Positions 31,931-40,130 of a stretch of DNA of 40,172 nucleotides are shown here, piece after piece. The translations under genes were made by a program, and so were the position numbers. Source of the stretch: Mycobacterium ostraviense (GTDB lineage: Bacteria; Actinomycetota; Actinomycetes; Mycobacteriales; Mycobacteriaceae). The stretch spans positions 5,581,471-5,621,642 of the forward strand of contig NZ_NKRE01000001.1 of assembly GCF_002705925.1 (NCBI RefSeq), given 5' to 3'. The notes below the pieces were generated by a model. That model was not told where the DNA came from. It saw only the letters and a program-made list of their open reading frames with translations, and did no database searches. The number at the start of each line of letters is the position of its first letter. Positions within the stretch are counted from its first letter, which is position 1.

Positions 31931-32256
31931 GCGCACTTCCGGCACGCGGAGAGGTGTGGTGGTGTGAGATGGCCGAGATCGGCCGGCGTCCAGTCGTTGT
32001 GCTCTCGCGCGATGCGGCGATCCCCCGGCTTCGACGCGCACTCGTCGCACCGTGCACCACAACCATCCGGGGGCTAGCCAGCGAGGTTGTTCTCGAACCG
32101 GGTCCCGACCCGATCCCACGCCGTTCCGCAGTGAATCTGGACTCAGTCGAAAGTGTCTCGGTCGCGGTGCTGATCGATCGGCTTGGCCGACTCGCCGACG
32201 CCCGGATGCGCGCCATCTGCACGGCTCTCGAGGTTGCGGTCGACTGCTCTGGATGA
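31927..32256 (+). CDS. mazF5: MazF-type endoribonuclease toxin (MazF5-like)
   Basis: Toxin of 109 residues, a sequence-specific mRNA interferase. The start LPARGEVWWCEMAEIGRRPVVVLSRDAAIPRLRRALVAPCTTTIRGLASEV has the RGEVWW strand, the RRPVVVLS strand and the TTTxRG catalytic loop. SAVNLDSVESVSVAVLIDRLGRL supplies the second catalytic and dimer part. Start GTG 31927 overlaps the antitoxin stop (GTGA). No damage is visible, so the pair appears active although its surroundings are decayed. Confidence 0.9.
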   Translation: MSALPARGEVWWCEMAEIGRRPVVVLSRDAAIPRLRRALVAPCTTTIRGLASEVVLEPGPDPIPRRSAVNLDSVESVSVAVLIDRLGRLADARMRAICTALEVAVDCSG

Positions 32257-32731
32257 CACATCAGCAAACCAGTGAGAACCCGAACCGGGTTCTGACTAAC
32301 GCTTTCGAAGGCCCCTGACTCAACAAGCGAGACGGCTCGGGGCCAAGCGAATCATGGTCGAAAGCAATACGCAGAGGCCCTAATACGCCGGAACCAAATA
32401 TGCAGCTTTACCGGAAAAATGCGTCGTTGTGTTGTACACCAATGGGTTTGACCTGCTTGCTGCAGCCCGTCTTTGACGTGATGATGTCGTCAAGGGCGGC
32501 CACGGACACCGTCACGCCCGATAATTATCCTGAACATCATTCACCCAGGTGTCGGCACTCCCCGTCACGGCTGCGGATCCACCCGGCTATACCGCAGATC
32601 TCGAAACTGTTCAGCAAACAACTGGCGGTGCTCTGAATCTATCGGGTAGGCAGTCACGCTGAACGCACCTTAGAGTTGCGGTCAACCCTTCGGCTATGCT
32701 TCACCGCTACTGATCCACTGCCCCACGCGGG

Positions 32732-32756
32732 AGGAATACGGCCGAATCGAATATGG
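32732..32756 (+). repeat. Dispersed 24-bp motif, copy 1
   Basis: AGGAATACGGCCGAATCGAATATGG. The core GGAATACnnCnGAATCGAATATGG recurs at 33735 and 39776 in the same orientation. The 530 bp between mazF and the next gene (32257-32785) contain nothing else that I can support. Confidence 0.75.
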
Positions 32757-32785
32757 CGGGGTTAGCCCAGGGCCGGGCGCGCTAA

Positions 32786-33190
32786 TCAGCGGGCTCTAAC
32801 CTCGCCGTGACCGAAGGCCCAGGAGGTGACGTCGGCCAGCCGCACGCGAAGCTGATCATGCCGGTCGACCTGACCGCTATTCTGGCGGCACGTAACCCGA
32901 GATAAGTGCACGTATACGTGCGACGCGCCCCCATTTGGGCAATTTGGGCAGGTGCCGTCGGTCGGGGGTTGCTGGTTGTGGTCGACGCCGATCGTTTGGA
33001 GGTAGCCGAGGAGTTTCTGGTCGAAATACCAGCAGGGCTCGATGTTACCCATCACAGTTCCCCATGGCAGGTACAGTGTCACGTCGACGTCTGCGCCGCG
33101 TCTCGGCGAGTTGGACTCGATTGCGTTGATGATCAGATGAAGTGAGCGGTCGGTCGTCTCGGATGCGCCGAGTTCCTGGGTTGCGGCCAT
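32786..33190 (-). CDS. Hypothetical protein of unknown function
   Basis: Protein of 134 residues from ATG 33190 (AAGGAC upstream). An in-frame extension to 33265 is possible but Gly/Asp/Ser-rich. I do not recognise the family. The core SLHLIINAIESNSPRRGADVDVTLYLPWGTVMGNIEPCWYFDQKLLGYL looks like an alternating beta-strand protein. CPNCPNGG contains a CxxC pair, and HVYVHLSRVTCRQNS and RHDQLRVRLADVTSWAFG give further strands. Codon use is normal for the neighbourhood. No membrane segment or signal peptide. It lies between two copies of a 24-bp repeat and may be cargo. Confidence 0.6.
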   Translation of the reverse strand: MAATQELGASETTDRSLHLIINAIESNSPRRGADVDVTLYLPWGTVMGNIEPCWYFDQKLLGYLQTIGVDHNQQPPTDGTCPNCPNGGASHVYVHLSRVTCRQNSGQVDRHDQLRVRLADVTSWAFGHGEVRAR

Positions 33191-33734
33191 GCTTTGTCCT
33201 TGGTTTCCGGAATCGCTGTCCCTGCCGTAACCCGGGCCGTCGGCCGTGCTTACAGTGGGCACCAACGAGGGCTTTGTAGTCCGTTGCTACTCTAGCCGCA
33301 ACGATGACACTGAGCAGGCTGAGATGGGAGCGTGCACATGCCGTCCAACAGCCGTTTGCCTATTCGTCGCGTTCGTCGAGCACCGCGATCTCTAGTGCGA
33401 CCGGCACGGCAACCGCAGTTGGCGGAAAGCCCTGTTGCGTCTGCCTGCGGCGCTCGGTCGGGTCTGTTGACCGGCACATGCCCCGGAACCGGAGAACCGC
33501 ATTGGTGAACCGGCCGGCACGACGAGCGACTCGCGATTCGCGAAGCAGACGATTAGCCCAAGACTGAAGAATGTCGCACGGGAGCCGCATCCAGATTGAC
33601 CGAGTAGGAATCGTCAGCAAACTGCTGAACCGCGCTGCGCCCTGCATTGTGCGTCGAACGCCACTGCTGCAGTCTCGACGTGCGGTCAGGACCTCTCCCC
33701 TGGCGGCGCCTCGGTGGGTTCGCGTTCGTATCGT

Positions 33735-33759
33735 AGGAATACCACGGAATCGAATATGG
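33735..33759 (+). repeat. Dispersed 24-bp motif, copy 2
   Basis: AGGAATACCACGGAATCGAATATGG followed by CGGGTTA, a tail it nearly shares with copy 1 (CGGGGTTA). In 33191-33734 the open frames on both strands lack recognisable domains, and I see no supported gene. Confidence 0.75.
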
Positions 33760-33832
33760 CGGGTTACTGTTGACCGGCATTCAGGATGAGCATGATGGCG
33801 GCGTTGGTGGTGAGGATGTGCGGCTATGAAAT

Positions 33833-33861
33833 GACCCCGCCGGCGGGTGTCCGGCGGGGTC
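33833..33861. terminator. Hairpin terminator
   Basis: GACCCCGCCGG, loop CGGGTGT, CCGGCGGGGTC: perfect 11-bp arms. It lies just past the stop of a minus-strand coding remnant and would end transcription coming from the recombinase side. Confidence 0.7.
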
Positions 33862-33894
33862 GGGTGTGAACTACCCCAGGTATTGTTCCTAGTC

Positions 33895-34098
33895 GGTTGC
33901 GAGGGCCGGGTTTGGCTGGCTCGCAGGGTGTGAGGCGCCGGTGAGGGCGGCCTCGTACTCGGCTTGGGGAGCCAGCGTGGCGTGATGGGTCAGGGGTTGT
34001 CCGCCCAGCGAGGCGACGATGCGGTGGTGGATGCCGCGGACCCCGACGGTGGGGTCGGGCCCACCGTCAGTGCCGGACCCCTACCCCCACGTGGTCAC
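33895..34098 (-). other. Coding remnant, possible transposase C-terminus
   Basis: A minus-strand frame without a start reads GVRGIHHRIVASLGGQPL and HHATLAPQAEYEAALTGASHP up to a stop near 33895. It is loosely like the end of IS3- or IS481-type transposases (xPAEYEAA). It abuts the truncated recombinase gene and is not its continuation, since no HxxR or Tyr motif appears. Identification is weak. Confidence 0.3.
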
Positions 34099-34099
34099 C

Positions 34100-35053
34100 C
34101 TAAATGCCCCCGAACAACCGCAACCACGCCTCCAATGCCTGACCCACATCGACTGGGAGCGGCAACGAGTGCTCGCGGCCTTTGCCGGTGACTATGAGAT
34201 GTCCAGTTGCCCAGTCGATGTCCTCGAGCCTCAGACTGGCGGCCTCGCCGGCACGCAGGCCGCACCGTACGAGGATCAGGACGAGCGCCCTGTCCCTTGC
34301 CCCGAGTGCGGTGGCGGCATCGCATACACCCAGCAAGGCCGCGACCTGCTTGGTGTCCACGCCCCGCGGCAACGACCGCCGCGTCCCGGCAGGCTTGAGG
34401 ATCCCGGCGTTCAGGTCCCGATCAAGGTGACCGGTGCTCAACGCCCACCGCAGCAGGCAACGGACAGATCCGACGATATGAGCACGAGCAACAACGCCGT
34501 AAGGACGTCCACGTTCAGCGATGTACGCGTTGACGATCGATGCGTCCAGGCGCCACCACTGGACCGACCTGTCAGCCGCCATCAACACATCGAGAAGGCC
34601 GGCCGCGTAGCGGCAACGGGCTGCTATCGTCTTCTCGGTCAGGCCGCGCTGCTCACGCATCCACAAACACCAGTCCCCCACCGCGGCTTGTGCCGGTGTG
34701 AGTGAATCCAACTGGACCACAGCCGCACTCAGATATCCCGTTGCGGTCAAAAACCTGCGCATCGTGCCGATCCACTGCTTCACTGACACGCACGGAAGAT
34801 CTCGGGACCTCTCGTCTGCGAGGAACCGGGCGAGCAGTTCCTCATCGATGTCGTCGACCCCGGCGCCCGCGAGCTGCATCCAACAACTCAGCCGTTCCAA
34901 CACATTCACGACCCCGGCCGCAGAACCCGGTGCATAACCCAGCCCGGCCATCCATTCCGAACACTGGCCCAGCACCACGGGCACCAAAGGACCCAACGCA
35001 ACCCGCGGGACCCTAACCGGATACGGTCGGGCCGTCGGCGATCTCTTCGTCAC
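34100..35053 (-). pseudogene. Tyrosine recombinase (integrase), C-terminally truncated
   Basis: Site-specific recombinase of about 317 residues from GTG 35053 (GGAGGTG 6 nt upstream; GTG 35062 possible). The SAM-like core-binding domain is whole. The catalytic domain begins normally: RDRALVLILVRCGLRAGEAASLRLEDIDW gives the first catalytic Arg and GHLIVTGKGREHSLPLP the catalytic Lys. The gene then ends with ALEAWLRLFGGI, before HxxR, H/W and the Tyr nucleophile. No other frame supplies them, so the 3' end was replaced by foreign DNA at about 34100. It cannot cut DNA. The family resembles the recombinases found in sets of three (RIT-type elements). Confidence 0.8.
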
Positions 35054-35108
35054 GAACCTCACCTCCAGACAATTTCCGTGCCTGAAGCGTGACCACGACT
35101 ACCCGACT

Positions 35109-35226
35109 ATGCCGACCTTTTGCACCACAAAACCGCCGCTGACATGCACCATCGCAAGAAGTGTCGGCATATTCCGAGGGTCGGCATAAAATAAGACATC
35201 AAATGCCGACGTCGGCATTTGATGTC
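35109..35226. repeat. Five GTCGGCAT motifs including a 32-bp perfect palindrome
   Basis: ATGCCGAC/GTCGGCAT occurs at 35109-35116 (inverted), 35163-35170, 35180-35187, 35203-35210 (inverted) and 35211-35218. The last two form the centre of a perfect palindrome of 32 bp at 35195-35226 (arm GACATCAAATGCCGAC). The array sits directly upstream of the recombinase gene, where recombinase-binding sites at an element end would be expected. Confidence 0.85.
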
Positions 35227-35349
35227 CCCGACCCATTTGCGGTTCGGCGCATCGGCGGTGAAGCGGCTTGGGCCTCGGTGGGTTGGTGCGGTATTCGCCC
35301 CTGACCCCATCTCAGAATTCAGCAAGTCGCTGTGTGTCGATCGGACCAT
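35195..35349 (-). mobile_element. IS3/IS481-type transposase remnant
   Basis: The minus-strand frame contains FTADAPNRKWVGDIK, which matches the start of the DDE domain in IS3/IS481-family transposases (DAPNxxWVxDIT). The match stops exactly where the 32-bp palindrome begins, so the palindrome-bearing element probably interrupted or replaced the rest. Upstream residues (HSDLLNSEMGSGAN) are not informative. Confidence 0.45.
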
Positions 35350-35538
35350 ACGGAAATGTCATCTTGATTTGGACAGCATTGTTTAACAAGTTCCGAAAAT
35401 TCTTAGCATACAACGACTTCACGCATGACAACTAAACCTGGAACGGTAAACAAAGGAGACTCGGGCTCTCGGTAAAGTGCGACGTATTGCACCGCGCCGC
35501 AATTGTTTTCATTATTCAACGTGACGGCGGCACAGCGC

Positions 35539-35850
35539 TCAGAGCTCGAGGACGATGCGCAGTGCCGCATCAACGCGACACATCTCGTCGAAACTGAGGA
35601 ACCCGACGCTCTTGCCGAGCCGGCCCGGGTAAACTGCGGCGGCCTGCTCGGCAAGCACCCGGGTGTTCTTTCCGCCGATTTCAACCTCAGGACGAAAGCT
35701 TGCGGCACGAGCTGACGTAGATGTGGGCGCGACCAGCCAGGTCGACAGTGGCAGTTGATCTGACTGGACAACGACGGCGTAGCGGGAGACGGACTGCTCG
35801 TGACCTCGGCCCCGCCGCGTAGCGTGCAACTGAAAGACCTCACCACGCAC
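35539..35850 (-). CDS. MazF/PemK-type toxin
   Basis: Protein of 103 residues from GTG 35850. The start RGEVFQLHATRRGRGHEQSVSRYAVVVQSD has the RGEV strand and the RYAVVVQS strand of PemK-like interferases; WLVAPTSTSARAASFRPEVEI is the TSxS loop, followed by TRVLAEQAAAVYPGRLGKSVGFLSFDEMCRVDAALRIVLEL, the usual family C-terminus. It overlaps the antitoxin gene by 11 nt. It is distinct from the MazF5 of this window. No damage is visible. The RNA target is not predictable. Confidence 0.85.
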   Translation of the reverse strand: MRGEVFQLHATRRGRGHEQSVSRYAVVVQSDQLPLSTWLVAPTSTSARAASFRPEVEIGGKNTRVLAEQAAAVYPGRLGKSVGFLSFDEMCRVDAALRIVLEL

Positions 35851-36073
35851 GCAGCGTCTCCATGTCGCGCAGCACCTGCATGGCCTCAGCGCGGTCGGAC
35901 TCGTCCGCAGCAAGCATTTCCGCCTCGGCGCGGATGGCTGCGTTAGCCTTCCGGCGCGCGGCATCAATGAGTGCGGATCGAACAGCCGCAGACACGGCCG
36001 TGCCATCTTTGGTCAAGACTTCCAGTGCCTTCAATGTGTCTTCGTCCGGCCGGAAGGTGATCGTGTCAGCCAT
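35840..36073 (-). CDS. Antitoxin, ribbon-helix-helix type
   Basis: Protein of 77 residues from ATG 36073: MADTITFRPDEDTLKALEVL is a ribbon-helix-helix start, VSAAVRSALIDAARRKANAAI the second helix region, and AEAEMLAADESDRAEAMQVLRDMETLRAW a charged helix that would bind the toxin. The stop lies inside the toxin gene. Just upstream the sequence TTGTACGACATTTTGTAAG (36082-36101) contains the word TTGTA twice, 8 bp apart, in the promoter area; it is a possible autoregulatory site. A start at 36082 is also open. Confidence 0.8.
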   Translation of the reverse strand: MADTITFRPDEDTLKALEVLTKDGTAVSAAVRSALIDAARRKANAAIRAEAEMLAADESDRAEAMQVLRDMETLRAW

Positions 36074-36250
36074 GGCAACCATTGTACGACATTTTGTAAG
36101 ACGGTCGGTGGATCACAAGGGTTTCCGTAAAGCGCTCCGTTTTCATGAGGGGTCCGGCCTTGCAGTCCGTTGCCGCATTGAGATCCCGTCAGTGGTTATT
36201 CGAACGGCAATGTCGCCTTCTGGTGTCAAAAGCCGAGATATGCTCCCAGC

Positions 36251-37078
36251 GTGTCAGCAAGGACGATCGTCATTACCGGTGCCAGCGACGGCATTGGCGC
36301 TGCGGCGGCACGCTGGCTAAGTCAAAGCGACGAAAACGTCGTTGTGGTTGGCCGGTGCCGAAGCAAGACTACCGCGGTAGCCGCGGAATTGGGCGCGGAC
36401 TATTTCGTGGCAGACTTCGCTGATCTTTGGCAGGTTCGAGCCCTGGCAGACAAAATACGTTCGCAGTACCCGCGCATCGACGTTTTGGTCAACAATGCGG
36501 GTGGAATGACGAACAAACCCCACCTGACGGCTGACGGCTACGAGATGACTTATCAGGTCAACTACCTGGCGCCGTTTCTACTCACCACGCAGCTCTTGGA
36601 TTTATTGGTCGAGTCCCGGGCCAGTGTAATCAATACGGCCAGCGGGGCGCATAAATGGGTTCGCAATATCGCCATTGTCGACTTCGAGAACACCCAGGGG
36701 CGCCGTCCCATCGTCGCCTATGCCATCTCGAAGCTGGCAAACATCTTGTTCACCAAGGAATTACATCGACGCTACCATGCCGACGGGCTCTCGGCTGCAG
36801 CGGTACACCCTGGTGTGGTCGCCACCAATTTCAGCCGGGCTTCGGGTTCACGGGTTTTTGCGTTCTTGGAAAAGCTGTCACTTCCGCGACTGTTTGCGAC
36901 CGCAGAGCAGGGAGCCGCGCCGCTGGCCCGCCTCGCGTCAAGCACACCCGGTATCGATTGGCAGCCAGGCGAATACTACGCGAAGTGCGAGATCGGGAAA
37001 GCCAGCCGCTCGGCCTGTGACCCGCACCTTGCCAGCGACTTGTGGGATCGGACTCTGGCAACGATAGGCCACCTGTAA
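36251..37078 (+). CDS. Short-chain dehydrogenase/reductase (SDR)
   Basis: NAD(P)-dependent oxidoreductase of 275 residues. The cofactor motif TIVITGASDGIGAAAARWL (TGxxxGxG), the Asp-type DFADLWQV, the NNAGG motif, and the catalytic triad Ser (VINTASGAHKW), Tyr and Lys (AYAISKLANILF) are all in place. HPGVVATNF follows as in related retinol-dehydrogenase-like SDRs. Starts with GTG 36251. It is divergent from the toxin-antitoxin pair with a 177-bp gap. It looks intact, in contrast to the debris on both sides. The substrate is unknown. Confidence 0.9.
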   Translation: MSARTIVITGASDGIGAAAARWLSQSDENVVVVGRCRSKTTAVAAELGADYFVADFADLWQVRALADKIRSQYPRIDVLVNNAGGMTNKPHLTADGYEMTYQVNYLAPFLLTTQLLDLLVESRASVINTASGAHKWVRNIAIVDFENTQGRRPIVAYAISKLANILFTKELHRRYHADGLSAAAVHPGVVATNFSRASGSRVFAFLEKLSLPRLFATAEQGAAPLARLASSTPGIDWQPGEYYAKCEIGKASRSACDPHLASDLWDRTLATIGHL

Positions 37079-37272
37079 CAGTATTTTCTCCATGCCCGCC
37101 GGGGCAGACTGTCGAAGACCAGTGCGATGTTCGCAGAACCCGGTGGCACCGATTTGTGATCACGTGGTGAATCTATCGGCGGTGTCGACTTCTTAACCAT
37201 CATGGAGCTGGCATTCCTCCGCTGCCATATATGGAAGTGTGCTCCCGACGGCCCCCTTCGACGGTGTCATTT

Positions 37273-37317
37273 GCCAAGGTGATGGGACCACCCGTTTGCC
37301 AGTGGCATGGGACCACC
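37273..37317. repeat. IS21-type terminal repeats (two 20-bp copies)
   Basis: GCCAAGGTGATGGGACCACC (37273-37292) and GCCAGTGGCATGGGACCACC (37298-37317) are direct repeats spaced 25 bp start to start. Repeated sequences of this kind near the end are typical of IS21 elements, and an IstB end lies next to them. Confidence 0.7.
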
Positions 37318-37360
37318 TGATCGGCTCGGGGAGCATGGTGTTCTCCCTCGGTCTGGGTTA

Positions 37361-37580
37361 TCAAACGGAGGGTTTCTGTCGCCGGTAGGGCTCGCCTTCG
37401 ATGACGAGCTCGTGTGCGGTCGAGGTGAGCCTGTCGACTGCCGATTGGGCCAGCAGCGGGTCGCTCATCATGGTCAGCCACTCGTCGGGCGTTCGGTTCG
37501 AAGTCGTGACGGTCGAGGCTTTGTGGTGTCGGGCCACGACGAGTTCGTAGAAGTCGGCGGTCTCGGTGGCGTCCATCGGC
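37361..37580 (-). mobile_element. IS21-family IstB, C-terminal remnant
   Basis: The frame reads DATETADFYELVVARHHKASTVTTSNRTPDEWLTMMSDPLLAQSAVDRLTSTAHELVIEGEPYRR, shown here over several recognisable blocks: sensor-1 region (STVTTSNR), then AQSAVDRL and the basic C-terminus of the IS21 helper ATPase IstB. The first two thirds, with the Walker motifs, are absent; upstream DNA is recombinase coding sequence, so the element is joined to it at about 37580-37605. The adjacent terminal repeats mark the outer end. Confidence 0.75.
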
Positions 37581-37589
37581 TGCAGCGCG

Positions 37590-38502
37590 GGACCCGGGCC
37601 GGCGCGTCCGGAATCTCCCATTCGAGTAATCGAGCGAAGAACCCGCGTAACGCGCAAAGCCGGTCTTTGATGGTATGACGATGCAGCGGCGCGCCGCACT
37701 TGCCCGGCCGCCCGGCCAGCCAGCACTTGTAGGCCTCCACGTGTGTTCGGCCCAAGTCGGCGCCGCATCGCGCGGACGGATCACGCTCGGCGACGAATCC
37801 GGCGAACTCACGCAAAGTCGCCTCGATGTTTTTCGCTCGCCCGGGCCGCAGCGTGGTGGCCACCTGCTCGAGGTAAGTGCGCATTGTGGCGCGCATCCGC
37901 TCGGGCACCTTGGCCCACTGTGCAGCGCGGATGTCTGCTTTGGTGCGGACTCGTTTACGGGGCAGTTCGTCGATCACCCCCGCGTGGAACAGGGTCGCTT
38001 CCAGACCGAAGATCGCGGTGGACAGGGCGCGGTGCGAGTGGTGTCCGTAACGGTCTGCGGCGGCGAGTAATTGGCCGCGTGCTGCGTCGATGTCGCGTCA
38101 GCCGTTCCGGCGCCAGTCCGGTCAAGGCGCAGATCTGGCCAGCGCGGCCCACTGCGCTTGTGCGGTCTTGACCGGAAACTCAAGCGTTGCAGCGGTGTTG
38201 ATGAACAGAGCATGGAACACCGGCGAGTGTCGCGACAAGCTGATACCCAGCCGGGGTCGGCGGACCACCAGGTAGTCCGCGCTCGGTTGCAGCCGCCGCG
38301 TCGCGATGAGCCACGCGATGAACCGATGCACCGAGTTGCGGACGGCGAGCTGCTCGTCTAAGGGCAGCGCGGCGAAAGCCTGTGGTTCGCCGACGTGCAC
38401 CAAGAACCACCGAGCGCCCCATAACACCGTTTGCTCTGGCGCCTGGCCGATGTCCCACAGGTCATTCTCGTAGAGCGGTGACCAGGTCCAACGCGTCGCC
38501 AA
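37590..38502 (-). pseudogene. Recombinase-type protein, frameshifted and 3'-truncated
   Basis: From ATG 38502 (TWSPLYENDLWDIGQAPEQTVLW) the frame is open to a stop at 38122 and closes again near 38098. A short stretch in another frame (QICALTGLAPERLTR) bridges the gap, after which the first frame resumes with RDIDAARGQLLAAADRYG and continues through VIDELPRKRVRTKADIRAAQWAKVP, YLEQVATTLRPGRAKNIEATLREF (core-binding domain) and HTIKDRLCALRGFFARLLEWEIPDAP. So two compensating frameshifts are present. The catalytic domain is missing because IS21 sequence replaces it. The size and position behind another recombinase suggest a TnpB/RIT-like tyrosine recombinase set. Confidence 0.6.
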
Positions 38503-38554
38503 CGAGTCGGTGGGCGGTCATCAGTTTGCACCGTCCTCGGCCTGATCGGCGATG

Positions 38555-38899
38555 TCATCTTCGATCGCGTTTACCGCGGGCGTATTCCTCGGCGAGCCAT
38601 GCGTTGGCCAAGTGCAGATAGATGCGGGTGGACTCAATCGAGCGATGCCCGGCTTGCGCCTGCACCGCTTCCAACGCCATCCCGGCCTCCCGCAGCCGGG
38701 TCAGACAAGTGTGGCGCAGCTGGTGGCAGCTCGCGTGGTGTAGGCCAGCGCGTTGCCGTGCCCCGCTGAGCACCTGATCGACGCCGGCGGCGGTCAGCCC
38801 ATGACCGCGGGTAGGGCCGCGTAGCACCACAAACACCTGCTCCGCATCTGTGCGGGCTGACGCCACGTGCAGCTGATCGGCGGGCATGCCCTTCCGCAA
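38555..38899 (-). pseudogene. Tyrosine recombinase, C-terminal catalytic fragment
   Basis: The fragment of 114 residues contains the second half of the catalytic domain: CHQLRHTCLTRLREAGMALEAVQAQAGHRSIESTRIYLHL gives HxxR, the second His and the Tyr nucleophile. The first catalytic Arg and the core-binding domain are missing upstream, where the frame is closed at about 38938. It lies immediately before the next recombinase-type gene on the same strand, in the tandem order known for recombinase sets. Confidence 0.75.
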
Positions 38900-39069
38900 A
38901 GGTACCCGGGTGCTACCGATCCCGAGGTTGGGCGCTCAGTCGAGTCCGAAGATCTCGGTCTCCGCCAGATTTGTGCTGTTCAGGCAGCAGTGCGGCTGAA
39001 ATGGGACCGGCATGTCCACCCAGTTTGGCCGCACGGTCGGAGCCGTCGAGCCTCAGTGCTCCGTCGCCT

Positions 39070-39498
39070 CTAGCTGCATAGATATTGCCCGTTGAGCACA
39101 CAATTCGACGGTGACGCGTAGGAACCGGTTAGCACCCCTCTGAAACCGCCTGTGGCTGAACCACCGGGCGCAATAGTGCGATTCCAATTCGCGGGGGTGA
39201 GAATATAGTGCGTGCCAGATTGGGTGACGGTGCTGTTCCACGCGTGCAAGACGGATTGTCCCGCCGGCATGTCGAATTCGAGCTTCCAATCGGCAAGCGG
39301 CGCCATGCTTGAGTTGGTGATGGCGAAGCGAGCGATGAAACCGGTCTGCCACGTATGTTCGACCAACAACGTCGCCGTCGCCGCAGCCGCATGAGCTACG
39401 GGTGTGATGGCGAGTCCGAGGATGGCAACCATCAGTGCCGACGCGGATACGTGAAGCGCTGTGCGCCAGCGCTTCACGTAATTCTTCAGTCCGGCCAT
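39070..39498 (-). CDS. Secreted CBM2 (cellulose/chitin-binding) domain protein (Rv1987-like)
   Basis: Protein of 142 residues from ATG 39498. A signal peptide is clear: basic start (YVKRWR), hydrophobic core (SALMVAILGLAITPV) and cleavage after AHA. The mature part is one family 2 carbohydrate-binding module: WQTGFIARFAITNSS, WKLEFDMPAGQSVLHAWNSTVTQSG, ILTPANWNRTIAPGGSATGGFRG and a pair of Cys near the end (NCVLNGQYLCS). There is no catalytic domain, as in M. tuberculosis Rv1987, which it closely resembles from memory. It would bind a beta-glycan outside the cell. Neighbouring genes are mobile debris, which fits horizontal acquisition. Confidence 0.9.
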   Translation of the reverse strand: MAGLKNYVKRWRTALHVSASALMVAILGLAITPVAHAAAATATLLVEHTWQTGFIARFAITNSSMAPLADWKLEFDMPAGQSVLHAWNSTVTQSGTHYILTPANWNRTIAPGGSATGGFRGVLTGSYASPSNCVLNGQYLCS

Positions 39499-39775
39499 AG
39501 AAGCTAACACTAAAACCAAACAGGCGATATCGCCCCCGCATCACGAGCAAGCTGCAGTAACTTTGCTCAACCGAAACCGTCGTGAAATTTTCGTCTCGAT
39601 CCACCCTGGACCACGTATCGGTCCGGCCCAACGCGAACTTGCGGACGGGGAAAGCCGGAACGTCCGCCAGCAAATGAGCGGCCTCCCGCGCCATCCCTAG
39701 GGCAGGTCGGCCGGTGTCGCACATTGACCTCACTCGCCGTAGCGCCGCTCACGATTCCATGGCGACCTCACGAGC

Positions 39776-39800
39776 AGGAATACGACGGAATCGAATATGG
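39776..39800 (+). repeat. Dispersed 24-bp motif, copy 3
   Basis: AGGAATACGACGGAATCGAATATGG, differing from copy 2 at two positions. It begins a few bases past the end of the VapC remnant on the opposite strand. In 39520-39775 I see no supported gene. Confidence 0.75.
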
Positions 39801-39807
39801 TGCTCTT

Positions 39808-40130
39808 ACACGGTGATGATGCGCCGGGCGCTGTGAATGCCCCAGAAAGTCGTTCTCGTTTCGGGTGATTAGCGAAATCCCGAGAGCGACGGCCACCGCG
39901 GCGATCAGTATCTCGAATCGGCGCGACTTCGGATCTCGGCCAACCGCACGAAGATTCGCGCACAAAGCTCCGGTAGATGAGTGCGGCACCCGCGTCGAAC
40001 GGTATCGGGTCGAATGTATTGGCGATCCAGTGGTATCGCTGCTCGCGCGCGGCGTTACTAAGCCGCGCATAAATAAGGCGACACACGGTGTACGGTGCAC
40101 CGTCTTTCCGGGGCGGTCGTGTTGACTTAT
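39808..40130 (-). pseudogene. VapC (PIN-domain) toxin remnant with two frameshifts
   Basis: Three frames together give a VapC protein: WIANTFDPIPFDAGAALIYRS, then after a frame change CANLRAVGRDPKSRRFEILIAAVAVALGISLITRNENDF with the PIN acidic and RNxxDF motifs, then after a second change GIHSARRIITV and a stop at about 39808. Each change needs one base (near 39965 and near 39845). The N-terminal VDTSxL part is not visible, and no VapB gene precedes it in the window. It is inactive. Confidence 0.7.

Noticed and set aside
32400..32636. Plus-strand frame of 78 codons
   Set aside because: Codon use unlike the neighbours and no recognisable domain; treated as non-coding.
33304..33789. Two consecutive plus-strand frames rich in Arg and Ser
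   Set aside because: Composition is typical of out-of-frame GC-rich DNA; no motif on either strand.
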